From Lunularia cruciata (Eukaryota > Streptophyta > Marchantiopsida > Lunulariales > Lunulariaceae), in contig OX419762.1 in NCBI GenBank assembly GCA_948567375.1, positions 46,729,034-46,793,033 on the forward strand: 64,000 nucleotides of DNA. Reading direction: 5' to 3'. Below are positions 1-9,929 of the stretch, piece after piece. A program made the position numbers and the translations under genes. The notes under the pieces were generated by a model, which made no database searches, was not told the origin of the DNA, and worked only from the letters and a program-made list of their open reading frames with translations. How positions within the stretch are numbered: the stretch's first letter is position 1; every line of letters starts with the position of its first letter.

Positions 1-104
1 TTCAGGTTGCTCCAAGATTTCTATAGCAACATCAAATCCTAGAGTGCATATTAATCTAACTCTCATGGATAGTTTATCCATAAGTTGAAAGATTATCTCC
101 ATCA

Positions 105-771
105 CTAATCTTGAGAACTAGCTGATGAAGGTGGTAGTATTTCTGTAGCTGTACTAAGACTCTCTCCAAGATCCTTCACCAAAGTTTCCAAAAGAGATTT
201 TACTCCACTACACTCATGTCCTTTTGGAAGTCCTTCAACTCCACAAACCTCACACAACTCCTTGGTCTTAGATCTTCTCCCTCCCAATCTTGGTGAAGAA
301 TGTCCAACATGCAAACCCAAGTCAAGTAAGCCTCTCCTTTCCCTCAATCTCTTGCTCTCAAAGGTCAATGGACATGAACTTGCCTTATGTCTCTTCTCTC
401 CACATAGAAAGCACTTAGACTCACTCTTTCCTCCAAGTGGTGTAGGTTTTTGGATCCTCTCAACACTCTCTTCAAATTCTATTGTAAAATCTCTTTCCCT
501 CAAATCCACCCCTACAATCACCTCAAACCCTTGGGGAACCTTGCATAATCTCAATTTCCACTCTTGATGACCCTCCATGTTCCCAAGATGAATCTAAACA
601 CTCAAACATGCTTTTTGTTGATCTCAAACTCCTCATGCATGAGATCTCCACTCTGCAGAATTGACCCTTCCTCACAATATCAATCAAATCTCCCAACCAG
701 TATGTCACAGTCCTCTGAAATTTTCCACACTTGATCACAACTCTATGATATCTTTCCCTGCAAAATTTCAA
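105..771 (-). pseudogene. Family A ORF1 with zinc-knuckle motifs, upstream of gag
   Basis: A 157-codon open frame (578-105) is preceded by an overlapping frame (771-523), so one frameshift separates two parts of a longer protein. The visible motifs are a CX2CX4HX4C knuckle (CFLCGEKRHKASSC) and, about 35 residues further on, a second Cys/His cluster (CEVCGVEGLPKGHEC). It ends with a stop at about 105, before the true gag, which lies further left in this copy. The plus-strand copy at 7791-8257 has the same C-terminus. The function is unknown. A CCHC motif suggests nucleic-acid binding, but this is not the usual gag knuckle, because the family also has one in gag at 9322-9363. Confidence 0.6.
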
Positions 772-1415
772 ATCTTTTCATCGAGCCATTTGGCCTGGAC
801 ACCTTTCTATTCAGCACATAAATTTCAGATTTGGTCTGAAAACCACTCCCTTCACTTCAAAAACTCATTTCTCCTTGCTCAAAAACGATCTCTCTCTAAT
901 TTTTGTGGCAGCAGGTAGGATAAAATGCACTGAATTTGCTTGAAAATGTTCAGGACAAATCACTGAAAATTGAAGAAATGGCAGACTCTGAAAAATTTTC
1001 CAGAGAGCATGCAGTTGCGGGAGCACTTTACCCTATCAACTTTCAAAAATTCTAGCCCAGTGCGCATAGAAGCTCTCATAATAATTTCAAATGTGCTAAC
1101 TGAAAGATAACCCAAGATATCATATGTAGAAATCTCAAGTCCAGATCTCAAACTTGAGATTTTGCCCAAAATCACCTTAATCCCCAAAATCTGCAATCCA
1201 CCTCACACAATCTCTCCAATTCCTCTCATGTGTACAAGATGTACAAAATCCCCTCAAAGACATCATAATGAACTACAGGGTATACAAATGGATCTTGGTT
1301 CTCTAACATAAGTTCAGCCCTCTCCTCTCCTAATGTTCTCTCCAAGTGAGCTCTCATAGTCTCCTTCTGCCTAATGTAGAATTGGACGCGGAACATTATC
1401 TTGCCTTCTAGAGGG

Positions 1416-1433
1416 GTCCCGGCAACAGAACCA
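1416..1433 (-). other. Primer-binding site, tRNA-Glu-like
   Basis: The minus strand reads TGGTTCTGTTGCCGGGAC, four bases inside the LTR end. It matches the 3' end of plant tRNA-Glu (acceptor stem plus CCA) at all but one position of these 18, judged from memory of the tRNA. Most plant gypsy and copia elements use initiator tRNA-Met, and Athila/Tat elements use other tRNAs such as Asp or Arg. Confidence 0.65.
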
Positions 1434-1437
1434 AAAA

Positions 1438-2129
1438 TGTGAGCCGGCCTGTCTCTCACTCAGGATGAACCTCTGATGGCTATTATGGTAGCGCACCATG
1501 GACTAAGAAGGCAAGGAACCCCAACTCCATCATACTCCTCCAAGGTTAACACTCCAAGACTCAAGTCATTGCTCACTAGAGAACTCAATGAGAGAGAGAT
1601 AGTTGCAAATGAAAGGATGATGAGTACCTCCTCACCCCTTGTTTATATAGTGGTGAAATAGTTACGTACCAAAGTTACTAATTACCATAGTAACTCAAGT
1701 TACTAGACTAAAAGTCAAGTAAAGTCAAAAAGCAGAAAGGAATATCCATTCACATGGGCATATTCCCCTAAGCATGTGATCTTATCTTGACCCAACCACT
1801 AAGTCAAGGATTCCTTCACATGGGCTATCCTTGGACTAAAGAAGAATCCAAAACAAAAAGGTTTGCGGGCCCAAGAGTTCTCAACTCTTTCCTCAAAGCC
1901 AAACATCTAGGAATAATACCAAGTCAACACACTAAAATCCAAAATAGTATTGCTCATCTTTTCTTCTTCCTCTAAAGTAAGGTCCCCTCTATCTTAGCTA
2001 TGACTAACTTTAGCTAACCATGACTAATATAGAACCATCCTTTATCTCTATATAAATAATATCTCTTAAGTACTTGTAATACCAAGCTAAATATCACAAT
2101 ACCACACACATGCACAAATGGGTGTTACA
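1438..2129 (-). repeat. 5' LTR of family A element (about 692 bp)
   Basis: In element orientation it begins TGTAACACCC and ends GGCTCACA, giving the TG...CA ends of an LTR. It aligns along its whole length with 6244-6929, 13346-14057 and, in the same orientation, 35984-36647. The primer-binding site follows immediately. Confidence 0.9.
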
Positions 2130-3337
2130 ATACATATAGCTTACTCCAGAGTCATTATTGGTGGCGCGGTATGTAGACCAAGGTACAATAGTTTGTTGCC
2201 AGATGTGTGGTTTTTGACCGAGTTAGAGCATCATTCAATGCTCCTATGCCATAGTTACACCCATTACCTATCATGGGATTGGGTTACCGTTGGAGTTTGG
2301 ACTTTGCTGGACCTTTACCACTGATTGTGAGACATCATCGGTATGTTTTGGTGATGGTGGAGTACTTCTCTAAGTGGATTGAGTTGGTGGTACTTCCTAA
2401 CAAGTCTAGTGAAGCGACAACTTACTCATTCTTGGATTGAGTTCTTAGTCATTTTGGTGCACCAACTGAGGTTTTGACTGATCAAGGTATAGAGTTCTTG
2501 GGGGAGTTTCAAGTCTTGTGTGACAAGGCTTTGATTGATCATCATACTACATCTTGAGATCACCTTGAGGCAGATGGCTTAGCAAAGAGAGTGGTTCAGA
2601 TGGTGAAGAGAGGATTGCAAAAGTATGGTTTGCAAAGAGGCCACTTGGGAGCTTGGGATCTCCAGTTACCTTGGTTGGCCATGGGCTATTGGTTCAGTTG
2701 GAAAGCCTCCTTTGCATCCTTCTCTCCTTACTTTCTACTCTATGGATGAGATCAAAATTTACCTACAACCATTTGTTGACATGCTTCTATAGTTTTGGAC
2801 TTGGATGATCTAGATGTATGGTTGAGTGCATGTTCTCAACAAGCAGAGATCTTTTAGAGAGTGATGTCGATGGCCTTTGAGAACTTGGCAATTGCTCAGC
2901 ATAGGGATACCTTACGTTTTGCTACTATTTGAGGAGGAGGTTATAGATCCTTGATCCATCAATTTCATCCAAGTGACTATGTATATCTACAGTAGACAGC
3001 ACCAACAACACTTGATGTTTTGACAGGCCGTATTATCTTGAGAGTGCACAAGGTTTTGCCATCTGGAGTCCTTGTGTTAGAAGGACATGATGGTGTTAAT
3101 TAGAAGGATCATGTGCGCAATTGTGTGCCATGCCACCTCCCAAACATTGATGGTACTATGGACCCAAGCTTGGCACTTGTATGTGCAGGCTTGAGGTGTA
3201 TGTTATGTGGCTCTTCTGGTAGAGCTACTATTATGTTAGTGTGTGATAGCTATTAGAGAAGATGGCATATGGCATGTATGACTCCTCCCCTTGCGGTGGT
3301 TCCTCAAGGACAATGGTTATGTCCTAGATGTACTTGA
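2130..3337 (+). pseudogene. Family B integrase with C-terminal PHD finger (broken)
   Basis: Integrase core signs are WSLDFAGPL (first Asp), LTDQGIEF (second Asp) and DGLAKRVVQ, where the catalytic Glu has become Lys. A C-terminal stretch (SDYVYLQ, ILRVHKVLPSGVLVLEGHDG) leads into a C4HC3 PHD pattern at 3197-3331. The ligand spacing from the first Cys is C-x2-C-x11-C-x2-[Cys changed to Tyr]-x4-H-x2-C-x14-C-x2-C, with Trp two residues before the penultimate Cys. One stop lies inside the finger. The frame closes at TGA 3335-3337, two codons after the last Cys. The PHD finger is therefore the extreme C-terminus of pol, where chromoviruses carry a chromodomain. Confidence 0.8.
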
Positions 3338-3643
3338 TCAAAGAGCTCACTTCTCTGATGTTGAGCCTTCAAGTTCTTGGCTAGAGTGGATACAAAGCCG
3401 GTGAGCGTCACTTGGAGTCTCTTAGCTAGAGTGGGTGTGGTTTGATTTTAATCAATGCTTTGTTGTGGGCAAGTTGTTAAAATTCAGATCAAGTATTGAT
3501 ATGAGTTTGATTGATTTGAGGTGTAAACAATGTGATTATTGTGGCACTTTAGAGTTTATGTATGACTTATGTGTGAGTTGTGCTTCTATAGTGTATGATG
3601 TTGACAACAATTTATGTTGTGTAGCGATGTATATACGCACAAC
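3338..3643 (+). repeat. Family B LTR 3' part joined to the first ~105 bp of another family B LTR
   Basis: Positions 3340-3539 match the last ~200 bp of the LTRs at 33985-34537 and 52993-53538. At 3540 a new LTR start (TGTGGCACTTTAGAG) begins and runs to about 3643, ending at ACAAC. Internal protease sequence follows directly. The same LTR-LTR start junction and the same endpoint occur at 34538-34642 and 53539-53642. Confidence 0.7.
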
Positions 3644-5462
3644 ATGAGTGAGGAGCACATTATACAAATTCAACTTAGTCATCAAGTTGATACCTTTGTA
3701 ATGAGAGTCCATGCCATTGCAATAATAATCAAGTCATATGATGCATTAGTTTGTAAAGCTATGTTATACCTCATGGGATTCATATTGGAAGGAAAACAAC
3801 AATCAACTAGTGAAGAAATGGTATATTTATAACTTGTACATTTTAGTAGTGATAGTCTTAGCTCACTCTAGTAAAGGATCATGGTATCAATATTAAATGT
3901 TGTGTTACTTAGCCTAATGAGTTATTTGAAGATAATTCCCATGCAAAAATACCTCAATGCTTTAGGAGATAGCCTTGATTTGGAGTATGAGTAGAGTTGT
4001 CACATCCATCTTGGAAATTCCATTATGGATTTTTAGTACAGAGTGGTAGCTTTATGTAGGTAGGTTGGTATAATAGGCTTGGAGTGGAATCTTTGTACCA
4101 TCAATGGACCAGTTCAATGATGATCCTTTAGATTCTATTATAATATCACTCTTGGATGTAACACTCATTTCTTGGCAATACCTAGAAAAAGGAGTCTAAT
4201 AGCACAAGAAGCATACAAGATTGGAACTCAAAAAGCATGCAAGATTGGAACTCTTAGAAAACTTTGATGCTCCAAATGAGCACCTTGTCTTTATTATATA
4301 GTGAAGAGGATTCACTCAAAAGGAGCGACACACTTAGATTAAATATATAATTGGTGACATATCAGAAAGCTATATCCTTTGGTTAGTTGTATGGATTGGT
4401 GACATGTTTATCCTTGTCCTATTTGGTTGGTCAAACAAGTTTGAACAAAGGGAATCTTTGGAGAAGCTTTTTGTAGGAAGCTTGGAATCACATGGATGAG
4501 GTACCATTAGCAAGATCTAGACAAGACAAACTAGGAGGAAGAAGACAATGTCTTTTTATCCTAAAGGGGGATTATATTCCATCTTTAGATGCCTAATTTC
4601 TTTTAGGCCTCCAAAATTGACTGTAAAGTTTTTGATATGTTTCCAATTTCTACCTTATTAGTGGAATTTCTCTTTTTGTGACTTCTCTATTTGATCTACT
4701 TAGACCATCATTTATAATATCTCTAAATTAATATTAGAGAATATCTCTAAAGTGATATTGTATAATAATATCTCCAAAGATATTACAAAGTCAATTTTCA
4801 CCTAAAGCTAATTTGTCTAGCTAATGGTATTAGAAGGATTATGCCTATTGGATTTTTTGGTGGGATAAACACTAGACTAGTTGTAGTATCACAAGCTTGC
4901 ATACAAGTTCATATGTACTTGTATGTGGAGAGAGGTGAAATTTCTAAACAAGTCTCTTCATATCATGTGACATACTTGACATTCCTATATCTTGATTTGT
5001 TAATGATGTAAAAATTTACCAAAATGTATTACTATAAGACATTGCCTTGCTAAGAGTGCAAGATCTTGAGAGGCATGATATCCTTCATTTGGTGATTTTT
5101 GGACAACCTTGTCAATGATATGTACATATTGGCCAAGGTCAAGGTTTACAAGATCTACGTTCTTGTATGTTTTGGGGAGATGTCATGTATATTACATCTC
5201 TAGGTTTATTAGGTAGTTTCTACAACATATATTTTGGAGAACATCTCTTTGAAGGATAACTCTTGCAGCTAGCTTGATAGTTGAGAGTAGCTTTACTTAC
5301 ACTCATGAGTTTTCTAGCCTTGGCACTCTTACCAAGAAGTATGAGTTTTCTAGCTTCTTATGCTTACCAAGGAGTGCTTGAACTCAATTGGGATCATCAT
5401 TGCAATAGCCTGTTAAGCCCAATGTTTATGTGAGAGAGCAAGTGATGGATTGCTCAATCTAA
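3644..5462 (+). pseudogene. Family B protease end and DNMT3-like methyltransferase domain (broken, interrupted by a solo LTR)
   Basis: Positions 3650-3830 match the protease C-terminal part at 29050-29180. After the family C LTR the methyltransferase resumes at 4840. Motif I region reads GFFGGINTRLVVVSQACIQV. Motif IV has FGQPCQ (Pro-Cys at 5107-5112) followed by GQGQGLQDLRSCMFW. Motif VI has YILENI (Glu-Asn-Ile at 5237-5245). A motif X-like end is near 5310-5460. The motif VIII region is deleted. Motifs IV and VI are in different frames, so this copy is dead. It is an independent copy of the domain at 29600-30590. Confidence 0.7.
4195..4834 (+). repeat. Family C solo LTR with imperfect 5-bp target duplication
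   Basis: It starts TCTAATAG and ends GTATTAGA, decayed forms of the TGTAATAC...GTATTACA ends of the better copy at 34745-35481. Flanks AGGAG and AGGAT are a 4/5 target-site duplication. Removing it restores continuity with family B sequence around 29610-29640. Confidence 0.75.
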
Positions 5463-6243
5463 CTTGCTGACACTAAAACTAATGTTCACCCTTGACCAAA
5501 AAATATGTCATGGAAGCTCACAAGTTCTTTATATTCCATTGTGTGGACCAGTAGCTTGACCCAAAAAACTGAGTTCACTTTTGGTTGCATTTTTTGCTAA
5601 GTTTGTGGGCTTCATTTTTGTGGGCACGGAGCCAAAAGAGTTTCTCAGTGCTGCAAATTTATGGGTTTCAAATTCACCAACAGTGCTGAGATGGACAAGA
5701 GTGAGTACAATATGGGGTTTCAAAAATAATTTTGATGGATGTCTATTGGATAAATAACAAACTTCATAATATTTTTTAACTTCTCCCACAGGAAAATTAG
5801 TGTAACTTAAGTTCAGTTCTAACAATTGGATTCCCACTTATGGATATTTAGGTGTATCGGAATGAAATAGATGTTTGACCAAATAGGTGATGTGGATGAC
5901 AAATTGGATTACCAAAAGAATTGCAGCAGTATATTTGAAAAATCAGTGCCAAAGGATGCCAACTAACGCCTACCTCACTGAAATGAAAGGCTTGGCACCC
6001 TCGGGTATCTTCCAACACCTCCAGACACCTTCCTACACCTTCCAGTACCTTCTTGAGACTTTCCTTGGATTCCCTCTCAAATTGTTTAAACAGAATTCAA
6101 ATCAGATAATATATTATTAACCTTGAATTATAATTAATTTTAATTTTAATTATATCTGTTAAAAATATATAGATATCTCTTAGAAAATTTAAGTAGGATA
6201 ATTCATTATTAACCCTAAATTAGAATTAATGCTTTATAGGATC
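5463..6243. other. Unassigned AT-rich stretch between two retroelements
   Basis: It lies between the family B remnant and the family A element. It contains the receptor-like relic described separately (5529-5837) and AT-rich DNA with a run of TTAATT repeats near 6125-6160. No LTR, RNA gene or convincing exon was seen in the rest. Confidence 0.5.
5529..5837 (-). pseudogene. Possible leucine-rich-repeat receptor-like fragment
   Basis: A 102-codon open frame has LRR-like spacing: LLELNLSYTNF, then VCYLSN, then LTLVHLST, then NSFGSVPTKM. These resemble the L-x-x-L-N-L-S-x-T-N-F and L-V-H-L-D-L-S units of plant receptor-like proteins, with the intervening leucines degraded. There is no signal peptide, transmembrane helix or kinase, and both sides are transposon or AT-rich DNA. 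It is most likely a relic; the match is weak and could be chance. Confidence 0.3.
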
Positions 6244-6929
6244 TATAAAACCCATTTGCATATGCATGTTTTATTGTGATATTTAGTTTGGTATTATAAG
6301 TATTTGAAAGATATTATTTATATAGATTTAAAGGATAGTTCTACATTAGTCATGATTAGTTAAAGTTAGTCAAAGCTAAATAGATGAGACTTTACTTTAG
6401 AGAAAATTGAAATGATGAGTATCATTATTTTAGATTCTAGCATATTGATTTGGTATTATTCTTAGGTGTTTGGCTTTGAAGAAAGAGTTGAGAACTCATG
6501 GACTCACAAAATTTTTTGTTTTGGATTCTTCTATAGTATAAGGATAACCCATGTGAAGGAGTCATTGACTTAGTGATTGGGTCAAGATAAGATCACATGC
6601 GTTAAGAAAATATTCTCATGAGTATTGATATTCTTTTAGAATTTTGACTATATTTGACTTTTACCCTAGTAACTTTGAGTTATTCCAATAATTAGTAACT
6701 TTGGTGGGTAACTATTTCAAAAATACATAAACTAGGGGTGAGAAGGTACTCATCATATTTTCATTTGCAACTAATTCTCTCATTGAGTTTTCTAGTGAGC
6801 AATGGTTTGAGTCTTGGAGTGTTAGCCTTAGAGGAGTACAATGGAGTTCTGGTTCCTTGCCTTCTTAGTCTATGGTGTGCTTCCATAATAACAATCATAA
6901 TTTCATCTTGAGTAAGAGATAGGCTCATA
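6244..6929 (+). repeat. 5' LTR of family A element
   Basis: It aligns with the 3' LTR at 13346-14057 and with the inverse of 1438-2129. The ends have drifted from TG...CA to TATAAAACCC...GGCTCATA. Two to three indels per 100 bp are visible against the 3' LTR, indicating age. Confidence 0.85.
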
Positions 6930-6933
6930 TTTA

Positions 6934-6951
6934 TGGTTCCATTGCTTTGAC
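6934..6951 (+). other. Decayed primer-binding site
   Basis: TGGTTCCATTGCTTTGAC occupies the position of the tRNA-Glu-like primer-binding site seen at 1416-1433, four bases inside the LTR. Its first seven bases still fit tRNA-Glu; the remainder is mutated. Confidence 0.6.
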
Positions 6952-7790
6952 CTCTCTAGAAGGCAAGATAATGTTCCGTGTACAATTCTATATTAGACAA
7001 AATGAGGTTATGAGAGTTCATTTAGAGATAACATTAGGGGAGGAGAGGGCTAAAATTATATTACAAAAATTGGATCTCTTTGTATACCTTGCAGTTCATT
7101 ATGATGTGATTGAGGTAATATTGTACATACAATATACATGAGAGGATTTGGAGAGATTGTGTGAAATGGATCGCAGATTTTGGGGATTATAGGGATTTTG
7201 GGCAAAACCTCAAGTTTGAGATCTGGACTTGAAATTTTCATAAAGTATAGCTTGGATTATTTTTTAGGTGGGACACTTAAAATTATTGTAAGGGCTGCTA
7301 CATGTATTAAGTTAGAATTTTTGAAAGGTGGTAGGGTAAACTATTTCCACAAACTGCACGCTCTTTGGAGTTTTTTACAGAGTTTGTCATTTCTTCATTT
7401 CTCTTTGGATTTTCTAAAACTTTCCAAGAAAATTAAGTGCATAGTATTCTTCCTTTTGATCCCAAGAATTATAGAAAGATTATTCTTGCATAAGAAGTTA
7501 TGGGTTCTTAAAGTAAGGGGGTGGTTTTTGGACCAAATCTGAAATATGTGTGCTGAATAGAAAGGTGTCTAGGCCAAATGGCTCAATTAAAAGATTTGAA
7601 ATTTTTCAAGGGAGAATGCACTAAGGGCTTAACCGTATTTGCAAAATTTCAAAATACTTAAATATATCAATTGAGAAATTTTAGTGATATTGTGAGGAGG
7701 GGTCAATTTCGGAGAGTTGAGATCTCATGCATGAGGAGTTTGAGAGAAACTTAAAGCATGTTTGAGTATTTAGATTCATCTTAGAAACAT

Positions 7791-8257
7791 GGAGTGTCAT
7801 CAAGAGTGGAAGTTGATACTATGAAATTTCCCCAAGGCTTTGAGATGATTGTAGGGGTGGATTTGAGAAAAAGAGAGTTTAGATAAAATTTGAAGAGTGT
7901 TGAGAGGATCCAAAAACATGCACTTCTTGGAAAAAAGGGTGATTCTAAGTGCTTTGTATGAAGAGAGAAGTGAAATAAGGCAAGTTCATGTCCATTGACC
8001 TTTGAGAGCAAGAGATTGAGGGAAAAGAAGGGTTAACTTGACTTGGGATTCCATGTTGGACTTTCTTCACCAAGATTGGGACAAGGAGATCTAAGACCAT
8101 GGAGTTGTGTGAAGTTTGTGGAGTGGAAGGACTTCCAAAAGGGCATGAGTGTAGTGGAGTGATAGCACTTTTGGAGACTTTGGTGAATGATCTTGGAGAG
8201 AGTATTAGTACAACTACAGAGAAACTACCACCTTCATCAACAAGTTCTCAAGATTAG
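7791..8257 (+). pseudogene. Family A ORF1 (zinc-knuckle ORF upstream of gag), broken copy
   Basis: It starts MECHQEWK and ends LPPSSTSSQD-stop, matching the minus-strand ORF at 105-578. Several stops and at least one shift are present, and the first knuckle has lost its second Cys. The second cluster, CEVCGVEGLPKGHEC, is intact. About 230 bp separate its stop from gag. Extra ORFs upstream of gag are known in Ogre/Tat elements; whether this ORF is related to them cannot be judged from the sequence alone. The region 6952-7790 upstream holds leader sequence and no recognised domain. Confidence 0.6.
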
Positions 8258-8483
8258 TGATGGAGATAATCTTTCAACTTATGGATAAAATATCCATGAT
8301 GATTCTATTAATATACACTTTAGGATTTGATATTGCTATGGAAATCTTGGAACAATCTAAACTTTTTGTATTTCCTAGAGTAGATTACTCTCAAATGGTG
8401 TTAATTATATATATATTCTACTAGTTGTAGAGTGAAAAAAAATTTGAGAGAAAAGAGGAAGATAATGAGGGGTTAAGATAGAG

Positions 8484-9690
8484 AAAATTCCAGTTTTCTT
8501 TGGCATGGATGGAGAAGATATGGAGGCCATTGTGAGAGACTTCAAGAGATTTTGCATAGGAAACAATGAGAGGAGGAAGAATGAGTGGGTCTCATTATTA
8601 CTAGATTTTTTTTAAAATGCAACACTTACATGGTATGAGTCAAAATACCAAACGAGAGAGAGAGAGGAGAGATGGACAAGAAAAGTCTTGTGAGAGTTTG
8701 ACTTTAGCACTCATTGTAATTTTTCTTCTAAATAAGAGTTATGAGAGATTGATGAGTGATGTTACCTTCCTCAAACAAGGAGATGGAGAGAAAGTGGAAG
8801 TCTATATAGAAAGAGTAGAGAAGTTAGAGCCTAGATTTTGCATAGTATTGAGGAAGGTGGGGATGATGTGGAGAATACTATGATTGGCATAGGGGCCATG
8901 CTCCCCAATAATTTTTTAAGAAGGTTGAGACCACATATTAGAATCAAGGTGAGATATGAGAAGCCTTCTTCTATGGTTGAAGCTATCAAGATTGCAATAC
9001 GTATGGAAGAGAGTTGGAAGAGGATGAGAATGATTTGGTGGTGAAGGAGGTTGTGCATCCTCCTCAAGGTTACAAGTATGGTGGAACTTCTGATACTTTG
9101 GTGGCAAAGGTTGCGCCACAAGTAGTGGTTGCTCTGGTTCTTGCACCTCTACCAAAAGATTCATTTCAAACCATCACAAAACAACTTATAGATCTAAAGA
9201 TCAATGTAATGCAACTATAGAAGAAGAAAGAAGTGGATCAAAATATGAGGAGAAGGCTTAAGAGTTATGGAATATATCCATATAGAGGAAGCCAACCAAC
9301 TAACAATTTCATTGATAGAATTGTTTTGGTTGTGGAGGAAGAGGTCACATCTAAAAGAATTGCATTAATTCCACTTACCATGGAGGAAGGGGTTGTGAGA
9401 GAGCCAATAGAGAGAAAGGAAGAGGTGGTGAAATGCAAGTTGCTCCTAATCCAAAAAAAGGTAAGAAGATAACATCCATAGATGGGGTTGAGAGTAAGTA
9501 TGAGAAGGGGCAGTGCTCAAACTCCAAAGGTCTTGATTCAAAGCTTTTGGCACAAGAGAAGAAGAGAGTTTGTTTTGCAAAGGATATACACTCTTCTCAA
9601 AAATTTACTCCTAGCAAGGATACTCTTATGACTACTAGGAGCACTTTTATTAGCACCCCAACACCATCAACAACAAAGACTCCATGAAAA
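8484..9690 (+). pseudogene. Family A gag (broken)
   Basis: The translation begins KIPVFFGMDGEDMEAIVRDF, then a tryptophan-containing block (NEWVSLLLDF, TLTWYES), then a coiled, acidic stretch that fits a Retrotrans_gag domain. A nucleocapsid knuckle CFGCGGRGHI-stop-KNC (CX2CX4HX4C) lies at 9322-9363. It is divided by stops and shifts into at least four frames. The C-terminal part (9433-9687) is Lys/Ser/Thr-rich. Protease follows from about 9930. Confidence 0.75.
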
Positions 9691-9929
9691 AGTTGGGAAT
9701 GGATGACTTCTTGATCTCAAAGCAATAATGGAACAACAATGTGTTGGAGGATGTTGGTAGTCACAAGGTTAACATCATAGTGGCCCAACCAATCACTTTG
9801 AATCCTACCTTGAGAAAGGAGCTTAGAGTTGGTTTGAGTTCTACAAGGAGCAAGAAGAAGAAGAAAGTAAAAGCTTCAACGTCAATGGGGGTGGTGGATG
9901 CCAAACCAACACCATGAGAGGCTTGTGAA

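Larger units (their letters stand above)
1..2129 (-). mobile_element. Family A Ty3/gypsy retrotransposon, 5' part (runs off the left edge)
   Basis: Read on the minus strand, this is a 5' LTR, a primer-binding site, about 650 bp of leader and an ORF with zinc knuckles that continues past position 1. The same order occurs on the plus strand at 6244-8260, and the 3' half of the family is at 35984-38363. The element sits inside the integrase zinc-binding region of a family B element, because family B sequence starts immediately at 2130. The other flank is outside the window, so the target-site duplication cannot be tested. Family assignment rests on similarity to the fuller copy at 6244-14057. 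Confidence 0.85.
2130..5462 (+). mobile_element. Family B Ty3/gypsy (methyltransferase + PHD type), degenerate copy 1
   Basis: The order is integrase, PHD finger, LTR remnant, first ~105 bp of a second LTR, protease end, methyltransferase motifs. This is head-to-tail, so two partial units abut at the LTR junction near 3540. The coding parts are full of stops and frameshifts. A family C solo LTR (4195-4834) interrupts it. Sequence similarity to 24812-34537 ends at about 5462. Confidence 0.75.
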
